Assembly (NCBI RefSeq): GCF_020829665.1
Contig: NZ_JAIVFT010000003.1
Coordinates: 186,001-250,000, forward strand
Reading direction: 5' to 3'
DNA: 64,000 nucleotides
DNA from: Nostoc sp. CHAB 5824
GTDB taxonomy: Bacteria > Cyanobacteriota > Cyanobacteriia > Cyanobacteriales > Nostocaceae
The notes below the pieces were generated by a model, which saw only the letters and a program-made list of their open reading frames with translations, was not told where the DNA came from and did no database searches. Of this stretch, positions 1-9,626 are shown piece by piece. Position 1 is the first letter of the stretch; every line of letters begins with the position of its first letter. The translations under genes and the position numbers were made by a program.

Positions 1-251
1 GAGGAGATGTGCAAGAAGGTATTGACTGTGCCTTTTACACTGCTGGCGAAGGACGGCGACTATTTGGGCAAACCACACCAGGCCCTACTATCGGCGCAGA
101 GGTACACTTGCCCTTTGGTGGTGTCAAACAAACTGGTAACGGACACCGCGAAGCTGGAACTACTACAATGGATGTTTTTACAGAATGGAAAAGTGTTTAT
201 GTTGACTTCTCTGGAAGTTTGCAACGCGCTCAGATAGATAACCGCAGTTAA
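1..251 (+). pseudogene. aldehyde dehydrogenase remnant with internal deletion
   Basis: The frame is open at the window edge and ends at 251. It begins with the mid-protein ALDH sequence [12 protein letters not shown] and jumps directly into the family's C-terminal block [17 protein letters not shown] followed by EWKSVYVD. In intact NAD-dependent aldehyde dehydrogenases these blocks lie roughly 300 residues apart, so the catalytic Cys/Glu core is missing and the join is in frame (near base 95). A second frame over the same bases is a shadow. The upstream part is outside the window. I call it an internally deleted pseudogene; a chimeric assembly is the only other explanation I see. Confidence 0.8.
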
Positions 252-403
252 TTACATGCACTATTAACATCCCGACTGCAAAACTTTCGCAAGTCTTACA
301 ACACGCTGCGCGATCGCTCAGTTTCACAAAAAGTCCTGTCACTTTCAGCAAAGAATAATCTCTAATACCAATTCACGAAAACTTTGATACATATAGATTT
401 CTC

Positions 404-432
404 GTAGGGGCATGGCAATGCCATGCCCCTAC
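404..432. repeat. palindromic dispersed repeat
   Basis: A near-perfect hairpin with arms GTAGGGGCATGG and CCATGCCCCTAC. This GTAGGGGCA palindrome type is common between genes in filamentous cyanobacteria; a related one lies at 55431-55457. No gene role is apparent. Confidence 0.7.
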
Positions 433-508
433 CAACGTATTTGTATCATTATTATTACAGCGAAATAGTATAACCCTTATTAATAGGAACTTTCGTAATC
501 AGAAAATC

Positions 509-670
509 TTAGGACTTACGCAAGAGTTACGGAATAACGAACCACAAAGGCGCAGAGAAGCCAGTGCGCCCTTGCGGTTCCCCGACTTGTTCGCGCAGCG
601 TCTCCGATAGGAGAAGAAACTGGCGCGACACGGAGAAATAAGAGTTTGAGAGATTTTGCGTAACTCCTAA
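509..670. mobile_element. MITE-like element with 15-bp terminal inverted repeats
   Basis: TTAGGACTTACGCAA at 509-523 and TTGCGTAACTCCTAA at 656-670 are inverted repeats matching at 14 of 15 positions. The 162-bp interior codes for nothing convincing and contains other short cyanobacterial repeats (the GCGCAGCGTCTCCGA type). It looks like a nonautonomous element; no target duplication was established. Confidence 0.55.
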
Positions 671-713
671 ATCTAAATGACACGTATCGAAATGTGAAAT
701 TTGTAGTATCCCC

Positions 714-742
714 TTGACATCATGTAGAACATGTATTACATT
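714..742 (+). promoter_or_regulatory. candidate sigma70-type promoter upstream of the Ro60/RNA block
   Basis: TTGACA at 714-719 is followed after 17 bp by TACATT at 737-742. The -10 is weak. The element sits between two copies of TTTGTAGTATC, and the bases before the fifth RNA (about 6095-6110) contain a similar TTTGTAGTAT. It would drive transcription toward the first Y RNA-like locus 320 bp downstream. 743-1065 holds no convincing gene; 937-960 is a dispersed repeat. Confidence 0.3.
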
Positions 743-936
743 TGTAGTATCAAGAAAAAAGCCTCCTCAAAAGGCAAAACTAAAACCTCTCGGAACCTTG
801 ATAATTGCATAGATGCTAGTTTTTGGGGAAACGCTATAGCAACTTCCTTCGGCAGTACCCAGTTTTGGGGCCGCGATTGGTGTTCGACTGCTCCGAAGCC
901 AACAAACGGACGGTTGCAGGATTCGGGTACCCTACC

Positions 937-960
937 CTTTGGGAACGCTGCGCGAACGGG
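937..960. repeat. dispersed GGGAACGCTnCGCGAACG repeat
   Basis: CCTTTGGGAACGCTGCGCGAACGG here recurs with two or three changes inside the second Y RNA-like locus at 1614-1636. It is a short cyanobacterial interspersed repeat; the copy pair shows that this family has invaded an RNA gene in the same region. Confidence 0.6.
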
Positions 961-1065
961 AAGGCAAAGCCTACAATTCCCGACGGCTCCACTAGACTCT
1001 ACACTCTACTTCGGTTGAAGTTAAGTGAGATTGCCTCAATAAGAGCATGACAATTATTCAAACTT

Positions 1066-1273
1066 GGGTCTGTAGCTCTAACGGTAGAGTTCCCAGATGT
1101 CACTTGTGCCCTGACAGAAAAAGCTTACATACTTACTCAAAGGTAGAGTGATCGTATTTTAAACGATAAGTGCAGGTTCAATTCCTGCGGTGTTACCACA
1201 GCTTTTTCAACTTGCACGAGGTGTGAGTGTAACTCTCACAGGGAGGGTATCGGTTCAATCCCGATCAGATCCA
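1066..1273 (+). ncRNA. Y RNA-like RNA 1: tRNA-Lys-like cargo nested in a second tRNA-like shell
   Basis: Core Y-type module: lower stem GTGC 1106-1109 with GCAC 1214-1217, internal loop CCTGACA opposite AACTT, upper stem GAAAAAGCT 1117-1125 with AGCTTTTTC 1200-1208. The core encloses a tRNA-like fold: D stem ACTC/GAGT (1135-1138/1146-1149), 5-bp anticodon stem with 7-nt loop 1156-1162 placing TTT at 1158-1160, and a T arm with loop TTCAATT (1177-1183). Outside the core lies a second tRNA shell: 7-bp acceptor GGGTCTG 1066-1072 with CAGATCC 1266-1272, D arm 1075-1090, TCCC/GGGA at 1091-1094/1241-1244, and a T arm at 1249-1265. The stems are read directly from the sequence. The Ro60-binding role is inferred from the shared module and the neighbouring Ro60 gene. 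Ordinary tRNA function is unlikely because the acceptor of the inner fold is only 4 bp. Confidence 0.85.
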
Positions 1274-1304
1274 CTACTACGAATTCGTAATTCATAATTC
1301 GTAA

Positions 1305-1526
<222 letters not shown>

Positions 1527-1558
1527 ATTTCAGAGTTATTCGGTGATTTAAGATTTAA

Positions 1559-1717
1559 TTTTGCGCCCTAACTTGTGAAGTCTACATACACTCCGGCAAC
1601 GGAATGCAGGTATCCTACGGGAACGCTACGCGAACGATTCCTGCCGCTCACTTTGATGGGAGCGTAGCTAAACTGGTATAGGCAACTGTGAAAACTGCTT
1701 TGCTAACTTGTGCGGAA
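1559..1717 (+). ncRNA. Y RNA-like RNA 2, repeat-invaded and partly decayed
   Basis: The same terminal module as its neighbours: lower stem TTTTGCGC 1559-1566 with GTGCGGAA 1710-1717 (wobbles allowed), internal loop CCTAACTT opposite TAACTT, upper stem GTGAAGT 1575-1581 with GCTTTGC 1697-1703, then CTACATAC. Inside, CTAC 1582-1585 pairs GTAG 1664-1667 and CTCC 1591-1594 pairs GGAG 1659-1662. A hairpin GCAGG/CCTGC (1606-1610/1640-1644) has a dispersed repeat as its loop. GGGAGCGTAGCTAAACTGG from 1658 resembles the 5' part of a tRNA including a D loop, but no T arm is visible. It lies directly after the ubiquitin-like gene (33 bp). The family assignment is less certain than for the other four. 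Confidence 0.6.
1614..1636. repeat. dispersed repeat inserted in RNA 2
   Basis: CCTACGGGAACGCTACGCG and the following AACG match the repeat at 937-960. It forms the loop of the 1606-1644 hairpin, so it lengthens the RNA without breaking the terminal Y-type stems. Confidence 0.6.
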
Positions 1718-1771
1718 TTTAAATTATTTAAATCGTATTTATAACCTTCACTCAATACAGAGGTGAGTTCA

Positions 1772-2564
<793 letters not shown>

Positions 2565-2569
2565 AATTT

Positions 2570-2698
<129 letters not shown>

Positions 2699-2730
2699 TC
2701 TTATTTCATTTCAATATGGAGGTGAGAACG

Positions 2731-2990
<260 letters not shown>

Positions 2991-3071
2991 GGAATAAGAG
3001 CAAATTCGATAATTTCCCGCTCATTACTCAGTCCCCAATCCCTAATTCCCAGTCCCTTTTAGTTGGCAGTT

Positions 3072-3149
3072 GTTGCCGCGCCCCGATCGCAGAAGCTTAC
3101 ATAACTCTGCACAAGTTATACACAATGCTTCTACAACTTGCGCGGTGAT
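3072..3149 (+). ncRNA. Y RNA-like RNA 4, minimal, with anticodon stem-loop (GCA)
   Basis: The shortest member, 78 nt. Lower stem GTTGCCGCGC 3072-3081 pairs GCGCGGTGAT 3140-3149 over 10 bp; internal loop CCCGAT opposite ACAACTT; upper stem AGAAGC 3091-3096 pairs GCTTCT 3127-3132. After TTACATA the cargo is just one hairpin: ATAACT/AGTTAT (3101-3106/3114-3119) with 7-nt loop CTGCACA, whose layout (C32, U33, then GCA, then two more bases) matches an anticodon arm with the Cys anticodon. No D or T arm is present. It ends 56 bp before the Ro60 start codon and may be cut from the Ro60 leader. Confidence 0.8.
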
Positions 3150-3160
3150 ATCACCTCGCG
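3142..3160. promoter_or_regulatory. palindrome in the Ro60 leader
   Basis: GGTGATATCACC (3144-3155) is a perfect dyad, with CGC (3141-3143) able to pair with GCG (3158-3160). It shares its left arm with the 3' strand of RNA 4, so the two folds exclude one another. It could be a terminator-like element, a processing site or an operator; the sequence does not decide between these. Confidence 0.4.
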
Positions 3161-3193
3161 TGCAACATCTGCCTCCTCATCCATCACAACTAG

Positions 3194-4639
<1,446 letters not shown>

Positions 4640-4749
4640 GTTTTAAAGTATGACAATGCTTACTATTAGATATAGCAAGCATTGCTTACTTTATAGATTC
4701 TAATAAGAATGTATATCCATAGTTTTTGCCAAAATATGCTGTCTCTCAT

Positions 4750-5952
4750 CTATACATAATCTTTGTTACGTTTGAGAGTTGAACAAATTGCCTTAGTACT
4801 TTTGAGTGCTACAAATCCTCCCCCAACAGCTAGTAAACCTAGAATTGTTGAAGCTTCGGTAACAGCTACTGCTTGAGCCGAAAAAATTTCGCTGGATTTG
4901 AATAGCAGATTATTAAAACTAGGATTTAATGACACGTAAACATTTGGTGTCAGTGAATTATCTACAATCGTTTGTCCTTGAGCGATGCTTGGATTTGAAG
5001 TTGTATCAACTCTTAGAGGTAGCAGCACTTCATTGGCAAAATTAGGTTCACTTAAGTTGATAGCAGCAACCAAATCCCAAACTTGAGTGGGGTTTTGCTC
5101 TCCTCCCGAAATGAATGCAAACGAATAATCCATTAATTGTGCTGCTAGTAAACTTTCAGGTTTTCCTGCATCTCTCCAAGCATCCCGATCGGCTGCGGTA
5201 AACAACGTATTGTTCGTTGCATCTAATGGTGTTAAGAAGACTGGCAATCCAGATGAAAAAACTTCTTGAACGGCTACCGGATCAACCCACATATTAAACT
5301 CAGAAACGGCATTTTGAGCCAAAATAGGATCGGTATGAAAGTTTAGATTACCCTCTGTAAAAACAGCACCTCCCATAACTTCGAGCGCAGCAACGTTGCT
5401 TACAATTGATGGATCGCGCCGCAATGCTTCTGCTATATTTGTCAGCGAACCTGTTGCCAAAATTGCAACTGGATCTGGTGACTGTTTGATGGTGTCAATG
5501 ATAAGTTGAGCAGCGTCCCGCTGATCGACAGTCTCAAGGGCTATCTCTGTTAGAGGTGGTACAAAGGGTGAGTAAAACCTATCTGAATCTACTCGAAACA
5601 ATTCTGGATACCTGTTATCTCCTGCCAGTGGATTTTCACTACCAACTCCAACTGGGATTGCTGTGATACCTAATCGAGTCAACGCCCGCATCAAGTTGTT
5701 ACTGAATAACTGCGGACGAGCAATTCCTTGAGAAATCGTAATCGCTTTGACATCAAATTTAGGGTTTTGCAACATGTATGCCAGTGCAATTAAGCCATCC
5801 TGGCTACCGTCATCGTCCAAAATCAAAGGAACAGGTCTGCCAGTATCAAACGTTAGATTTGCACCAAGAGCTGGTTTGCTATAGCTGACACTGATTAAAG
5901 TTGCTACACTGAGCGCTACTGCCGTAGCAACTTGGGTCAGAATACTTTTCAT
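4750..5952 (-). CDS. secreted IunH-type nucleoside hydrolase with PEP-CTERM-like tail
   Basis: 400 aa. The N-terminus is a signal peptide (to about residue 30, ending near SKPALGA). The nucleoside hydrolase signature follows near residue 44 as LILDDDGSQDGLIAL, with the aspartate cluster that binds Ca2+ and activates water for N-glycosidic cleavage; GSLTNIAEAL and the NFHTDP segment also fit the family. The C-terminus (VTEASTILGLLAVGGGFVAL plus a basic tail) is a PEP-CTERM-like surface sorting signal. It would release bases from purine or pyrimidine nucleosides outside the cytoplasm. It lies antisense to the Ro60/RNA block between Ro60 and RNA 5; a link to RNA salvage is only speculation. Confidence 0.82.
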   Translation of the reverse strand: MKSILTQVATAVALSVATLISVSYSKPALGANLTFDTGRPVPLILDDDGSQDGLIALAYMLQNPKFDVKAITISQGIARPQLFSNNLMRALTRLGITAIPVGVGSENPLAGDNRYPELFRVDSDRFYSPFVPPLTEIALETVDQRDAAQLIIDTIKQSPDPVAILATGSLTNIAEALRRDPSIVSNVAALEVMGGAVFTEGNLNFHTDPILAQNAVSEFNMWVDPVAVQEVFSSGLPVFLTPLDATNNTLFTAADRDAWRDAGKPESLLAAQLMDYSFAFISGGEQNPTQVWDLVAAINLSEPNFANEVLLPLRVDTTSNPSIAQGQTIVDNSLTPNVYVSLNPSFNNLLFKSSEIFSAQAVAVTEASTILGLLAVGGGFVALKSTKAICSTLKRNKDYV

Positions 5953-6119
5953 CGTAAGTGAGGAGCAGTTGCTATATAAATGGGGACAGTAAAATTCCTA
6001 ACTGTTTTCCTGCGAGAATCAAAGTGTTTATACTGTAAATTTACTAAATCTTTACTAAATCTTCAAATTCTGTTTTAAAAGTGGCAACTTTTTTTGTAGT
6101 ATATGTATTGCATTAAAAC

Positions 6120-6327
6120 CCTGCGTGCCCTAACTCGTGGAGCCTACATACTAGTACGAGAGGAAAAGTAACACTGTCAAATACAGTGGGCGTGTGTGAA
6201 CGGGGAGTACGAAGAACCTGGGAGGTAGGCTTAAAAGTAGCCATCCTTGAAAGAGTGTGTAACAACTCACCAGTGGAGTCCCTCTAGTAACTGAGAACAC
6301 GCAATGCTCCACCAACTTGCACGCAGG
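6120..6327 (+). ncRNA. Y RNA-like RNA 5 displaying 23S rRNA mimics (sarcin-ricin loop and GTPase centre)
   Basis: Terminal module: CCTGCGTGC 6120-6128 pairs GCACGCAGG 6319-6327 (9 bp); internal loop CCTAACTC opposite CAACTT; upper stem GTGGAGC 6137-6143 pairs GCTCCAC 6306-6312; then CTACATAC as in its relatives. Directly after this, CTAGTACGAGAGGA (6151-6164) is identical to the bacterial 23S sarcin-ricin loop core. 6218-6273 matches the GTPase-associated centre (E. coli 1051-1108 region): closing CTGG/CCAG, GGCTTAAAAGTAGCC at 6228-6242 (13 of 15 as in E. coli) and AGAGTGTGTAACAACTCA at 6253-6270. A hairpin CACTGT/ACAGTG (6172-6188) and a stem GCGTGT/ACACGC (6190-6195/6297-6302) organise the domains. 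In 23S rRNA the two sites are about 1.5 kb apart and in the opposite order, so this is not simply a broken rRNA gene. Function as a Ro60-bound decoy or sensor is inference. Confidence 0.9.
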
Positions 6328-6381
6328 AATTGTAGTACTTCCTAAGTAGGAGACTATCGATTAACAAAATTAAAATTAACT

Positions 6382-6762
6382 TCAAGTCTTTGACTTTAAT
6401 ATTTCTATAGCTTTAAATCCTTCTATAGTCTGACCTAAAAATATCATGGGAATAGCCAAGCCAAACGGTTTACCTGTTTGAATCAAATTGTAAATAGCAG
6501 TTAACACATTTAAAGACATTAATCCTACTGCAATACCTAGTGCAATTTTTGATTTACGTTGTACAAAAAAACCTAGAACTAGATAAAGTAAACCAAAAAA
6601 TAAAAAACCAATTCCCAATATTAGATAATCAGGCAATCGATTACCAGCAACAAAGAATATTATGCTTAGAAAAATACACAAAACTCCAATTGCGTAAACT
6701 GCACGGTAAGCAGATGCTAACTTTTTTCGGGATTCTAATATTTGTTGTATTTGGGTAGTCAT
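6382..6762 (-). CDS. small integral membrane protein, 126 aa
   Basis: Four hydrophobic segments of membrane-spanning length: VYAIGVLCIFLSIIFFVAG, the YLILGIGFLFFGLLYLVLGF run, the IALGIAVGLMSLNVLTAIY run and a last LAIPMIFLGQTI. The N-terminus is charged (QQILESRKKLAS). No conserved catalytic motif is visible and I recognise no named family. The region is AT-rich. The gene is transcribed opposite to the RNA/Ro60 block, 55 bp after RNA 5, and is followed by the divergent gene at 6864. Confidence 0.7.
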   Translation of the reverse strand: MTTQIQQILESRKKLASAYRAVYAIGVLCIFLSIIFFVAGNRLPDYLILGIGFLFFGLLYLVLGFFVQRKSKIALGIAVGLMSLNVLTAIYNLIQTGKPFGLAIPMIFLGQTIEGFKAIEILKSKT

Positions 6763-6863
6763 GGTCTTTCTAGTTTTTTTGGTTTACTGAGCAGGGATTA
6801 TGTTTTTATATACTTAAGTTTATAAAAATACTTGTGTAATTATGCTTAAATGATGGATAAGTT

Positions 6864-7697
6864 ATGACTGATATCTATAAGCTAATCAACCAAATTGCGA
6901 TCGCACAAGCACAATTGTCTACAACCCAATTCCTCGCGCCCTGTGTCAAAGGTGGACGAGTTCGCACACGGGTAGCCGGGATGATCTACACCTTCAGTCC
7001 AAAGCCTAGTAAATTTGAAGGTTGGGGCATCTTTCAGCCTGTGGATGAGAAAATAGCAACGGTTGTTGAAGAAGCAGACTTACCTCAGATTGCAGAATAC
7101 CTGGAACACTTTCCCCAAATACGACTGCGGTTAGCATATCAACTGCAAAAACAAACTTGGTTAGCATACCCTGTGAATGAAGCAGATATGCGTCAACGGT
7201 TGAAGGTAGTTAAGCCGATCGCAGTCCACTTAGTTACCGAGGGCGTTACCTTTGAGCAAATTATTGCCCGTTGGAATGGACAGTCTTGCTGGTTTGAGGA
7301 AGTCGATCGCCGTACCGATCCGGCAATTTCTGAAACTCTGCAATCTGCTGTTAAGCAACTCATTCCTACTGAAGAATTACAGTTTAAGGGCATTACTCCA
7401 GAAATCCGCACAGTGTATGAATTAGCAACTCGGCGCATTGAGGGCTTTACTCAACCCCAACAGGATGAAAAACGACTGAAAAAGGCATTGCGGATGGGCG
7501 GTGGTGAATTAAATCAATTCCACGATCGCGGCGATTATTGGACAGTCGATTGGACAACTGCTGATGGTGTTCGCCACACTAGCGCGATCGCTAAAGCTGA
7601 TTTGACAGTTGTCAGTTCTGGCATTTCTCTGAGTGGACGCGATCGCGATTTTGACTTGCAATCCTTAGTAGGTGTAATGGAACAACAAGAGTGGTGA
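6864..7697 (+). CDS. unrecognised 277-aa partner of the E1-like gene
   Basis: No family recognised. The protein is soluble. Features: an N-terminal part with RTRVAGMIYTFSPKP and GWGIFQPVDE, a middle with NGQSCWFEEVDRRTDP (one cysteine in a conserved-looking turn), and a C-terminal domain with KKALRMGGGELNQFHDRGD then YWTVDWTTADG and SGISLSGRDRDFDLQSLVG. The stop codon is 6 bp before the ATG of the E1-like gene, so the two are coupled. By position it could be an E2-like or substrate factor of a ubiquitin-like pathway, but I see no HPN motif or other E2 hallmark; treat this as context only. Confidence 0.75.
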   Translation: MTDIYKLINQIAIAQAQLSTTQFLAPCVKGGRVRTRVAGMIYTFSPKPSKFEGWGIFQPVDEKIATVVEEADLPQIAEYLEHFPQIRLRLAYQLQKQTWLAYPVNEADMRQRLKVVKPIAVHLVTEGVTFEQIIARWNGQSCWFEEVDRRTDPAISETLQSAVKQLIPTEELQFKGITPEIRTVYELATRRIEGFTQPQQDEKRLKKALRMGGGELNQFHDRGDYWTVDWTTADGVRHTSAIAKADLTVVSSGISLSGRDRDFDLQSLVGVMEQQEW

Positions 7698-7702
7698 GGA
7701 CA

Positions 7703-8341
7703 ATGAACATGTTTTTTCACGAGCAGCTTTACCGCAGCAATGCTGTAATGGCAAAGCTAAAAAATTATCCTGTAACCATTTGTGGCGCTGGAGCATTAGG
7801 AGCTAACATTGCGGAAAACTTAGCTCGGTCTGGTTTTGATAAACTTACAGTGATTGATCGCGATCGCATTGAGGAGCGTAATCTTTCGACTCAGCCTTAC
7901 TACCGTTCCGATGTTGGAGCGTTTAAGGCTAAAATTTTGGCGAACAATTTATATCGAGCAATTGGTACTAAAGTTGATGCTAAAACAAAGGAGTTGATAC
8001 CAGCAAATACAACTCAACTACTCAAAGACAGCCAGTTAATTGTCGATGTTTTTGACAATAGCGTCGCACGTCAACTAGTGAAAGATTATGCTGAACAATT
8101 AAGCATTCCTTGTCTTCACGCTGGACTATCACCTGATTATGCAGAAGTGATTTGGAATCACCTTTATCGCGTTCCTTCCGAGGTGAATGATGATGTCTGC
8201 GATTATCCCCTAACACGAAACCTGGTGATGTTAACCGTAGCTGTGGCGTGTGAAGCGATCGTTTCATTCATTGCCACAGCAGAACAGCGTAACTTCACCA
8301 TCACCCTAAAGGATCTAACTATTCAATCGTTGTTTGAATAG
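7703..8341 (+). CDS. ThiF/E1-like ubiquitin-activating family enzyme
   Basis: About 212 aa. The N-terminal Rossmann motif GAGALGANIAENLARSG is followed by the E1 signature IDRDRIEERNLSTQPYY (Asp and Arg residues that hold ATP) and DVFDNSVARQLV. A single cysteine in NDDVCDYPLTRN aligns with the CxxC/catalytic region of ThiF and MoeB, but the usual four-cysteine zinc knuckle is absent, as in minimal E1s of bacterial ubiquitin-like systems. Such enzymes adenylate the C-terminal glycine of a beta-grasp protein; the candidate at 1326 is in the same block. ATG 7703 or 7709 are the likely starts; a GTG at 7691 would overlap the upstream gene. Confidence 0.85.
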   Translation: MNMFFHEQLYRSNAVMAKLKNYPVTICGAGALGANIAENLARSGFDKLTVIDRDRIEERNLSTQPYYRSDVGAFKAKILANNLYRAIGTKVDAKTKELIPANTTQLLKDSQLIVDVFDNSVARQLVKDYAEQLSIPCLHAGLSPDYAEVIWNHLYRVPSEVNDDVCDYPLTRNLVMLTVAVACEAIVSFIATAEQRNFTITLKDLTIQSLFE

Positions 8342-8344
8342 GTT

Positions 8345-8379
8345 GCGTAAACGCTCTTAGCGGCTTGTCGCAGACATCG
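8345..8379. repeat. dispersed AGCGGCTTGTCGCAGACATCG repeat
   Basis: GCGTAAACGCTCTTAGCGG followed by CTTGTCGCAGACATCG; related copies lie inside the sigma factor gene (8901-8935) and at about 60119-60160. It falls between the E1-like gene and the convergent sigma gene. Confidence 0.6.
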
Positions 8380-8398
8380 TTCATCTAAATTTATAACA

Positions 8399-9424
8399 TT
8401 AGCTAGCTAGATAGCTGTGTATCTTATCTTTATGTCTTCGTAGAGTACCCAAAGCTTGTTGCTCTATCTGTCGCACTCGTTCTCTACTAATACCCATACG
8501 TTGACCAATTTCCACTAAAGAGAGTTCATTTCCATCTGTTAAACCAAAACGTAAAGTTAATACTTCTCGTTGCTGGGGAGTTAATTTTGACAATAAATTT
8601 TGAATATTTTGTTGGAGAAACTTTTGGTCAGCGTATAATTCTGGGGAGAGTCCATCATCCTCCAACATATCTTGTAATTCTGTATCTTTTTCTGAGCTAA
8701 CTCGCAATTCTAGAGAGACAGGTTGACGTGCTAATAGTAAATAATCTCGAATTTCTTTAGGTTCTAAAGATAGTTCATCGGCGATATCAACTGCGGTAGG
8801 AGTACGACCTAATTTTTGAGTTAGTTCACGTTGAATACGCTTAATTTTGTTCAGTTTTTCTGTAACATGAATAGGCAAGCGGATAGTACGTCCTTGTTCA
8901 GCGTAGACGCGAAGCGGCTTGTCGTCAGACATCGCTCGTGTAATTGCTTGACGAATCCACCAATAGCCATAAGTTGAAAACTTATACCCTTTAGTAGGGT
9001 CAAATTTCTCTACTCCTCGCTCTAAACCTAAACTTCCTTCTTGAATTAAATCGAGAAAATCTAGATTATGTCTTTGATACTTCTTAGCAATAGACACCAC
9101 AAGTCGCAGGTTAGCCTGAATCATTTTCTGCTTGGCTTCATGCCCCTGATGTAGCTGTTGTAGCAGTGATTTTTCACCGATATTTATATTTTCAACCCAT
9201 TCTTGCTGTGTCGGTTGACGTTTTAAGTGAATAGCTAACTTTTCTTTCGCAGCAAGTAAAGCCATCATTTGTTGAACTTGCTTGGCAAAATTAATCTCCT
9301 GCTCATGAGTTAATAAAGGTATACGTCCAATCTCCCCCAGATAAGTACGCACTGGATCAGCAGGAGATAAAAGTTTTTCATTTTTATTACTTACTTTTAG
9401 AGACTGGGAAGATAGATTATTCAT
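8399..9424 (-). CDS. group 2 sigma-70 factor with insertion in region 2.4
   Basis: 342 aa from ATG 9424 (the frame extends 24 codons upstream). Region 1.2 (DPVRTYLGEIGRIPLLTHEQ), region 2 (NLRLVVSIAKKY, LDLIQEGSLGLERGVEKFD, YKFSTYGYWWIRQAI), region 3 and region 4 (LTPQQREVLTLRFGL, ISRERVRQIEQQALGTLRRH) are all present, with no long N-terminal region 1.1, as in cyanobacterial group 2 factors of the SigB-SigE type. In region 2.4, ITRA is followed by MSDDKPLRVY before AEQGRTIRLPIHV; other family members have a single residue there. The extra codons coincide with a dispersed repeat (8901-8935). A stress- or nutrient-response sigma role is expected from the family. Confidence 0.92.
   Translation of the reverse strand: MNNLSSQSLKVSNKNEKLLSPADPVRTYLGEIGRIPLLTHEQEINFAKQVQQMMALLAAKEKLAIHLKRQPTQQEWVENINIGEKSLLQQLHQGHEAKQKMIQANLRLVVSIAKKYQRHNLDFLDLIQEGSLGLERGVEKFDPTKGYKFSTYGYWWIRQAITRAMSDDKPLRVYAEQGRTIRLPIHVTEKLNKIKRIQRELTQKLGRTPTAVDIADELSLEPKEIRDYLLLARQPVSLELRVSSEKDTELQDMLEDDGLSPELYADQKFLQQNIQNLLSKLTPQQREVLTLRFGLTDGNELSLVEIGQRMGISRERVRQIEQQALGTLRRHKDKIHSYLAS
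8901..8935. repeat. dispersed repeat inserted in frame in the sigma gene
   Basis: GCGTAGACGCGAAGCGGCTT then GTCGTCAGACATCGC belongs to the same family as 8345-8379. Read on the minus strand it encodes MSDDKPLRVYA within the -10 recognition region and keeps the frame. Confidence 0.7.
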
Positions 9425-9501
9425 AGTTATTTGAACCTTCAGAATTACTTGTTGGTTTAGAGGTTGTTTTAAAAGTGGTTGGCTGTATCTTTGCACTTAT
9501 T

Positions 9502-9626
9502 GATCCCCCCTAACCCACGCCAGTCGCTCCACTTGGGGAGACCCCAAGACCGCGCTGGCTCCCCTTAAAAAGGGGGGGGGAACCGGAATCAAAGTCCCCC
9601 AATTTATCGGGGGATTTAGGAGGATC
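9502..9626. mobile_element. MITE-like repeat with GATCCnCCTAA ends
   Basis: GATCCCCCCTAA at the left and TTAGGAGGATC at the right are near-perfect inverted ends of a 125-bp noncoding element rich in CCCC/GGGG tracts, including a CCCCTTAAAAAGGGGG hairpin. Elements of this kind are abundant in Nostoc-type genomes. Confidence 0.55.

Noticed and set aside
731..1050. Protein-coding frames between the MITE and RNA 1
   Set aside because: Overlapping short frames without ribosome sites, composed partly of dispersed repeats.
6202..6211. A third mimic: GGGGAGTACG equals a conserved 16S rRNA decamer
   Set aside because: Ten bases are too few to separate from chance, and the flanks do not fit 16S helix 27.
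6120..6327. A broken 23S rRNA gene
   Set aside because: The two 23S-like segments are in the wrong order and only about 55 bp apart instead of about 1.5 kb, and both sit inside a Y-type stem shared with four tRNA-mimic loci.
6864..7697. Calling the 277-aa protein an E2 conjugating enzyme
   Set aside because: No HPN or E2 cysteine motif is visible; only its position next to the E1-like gene suggests it.
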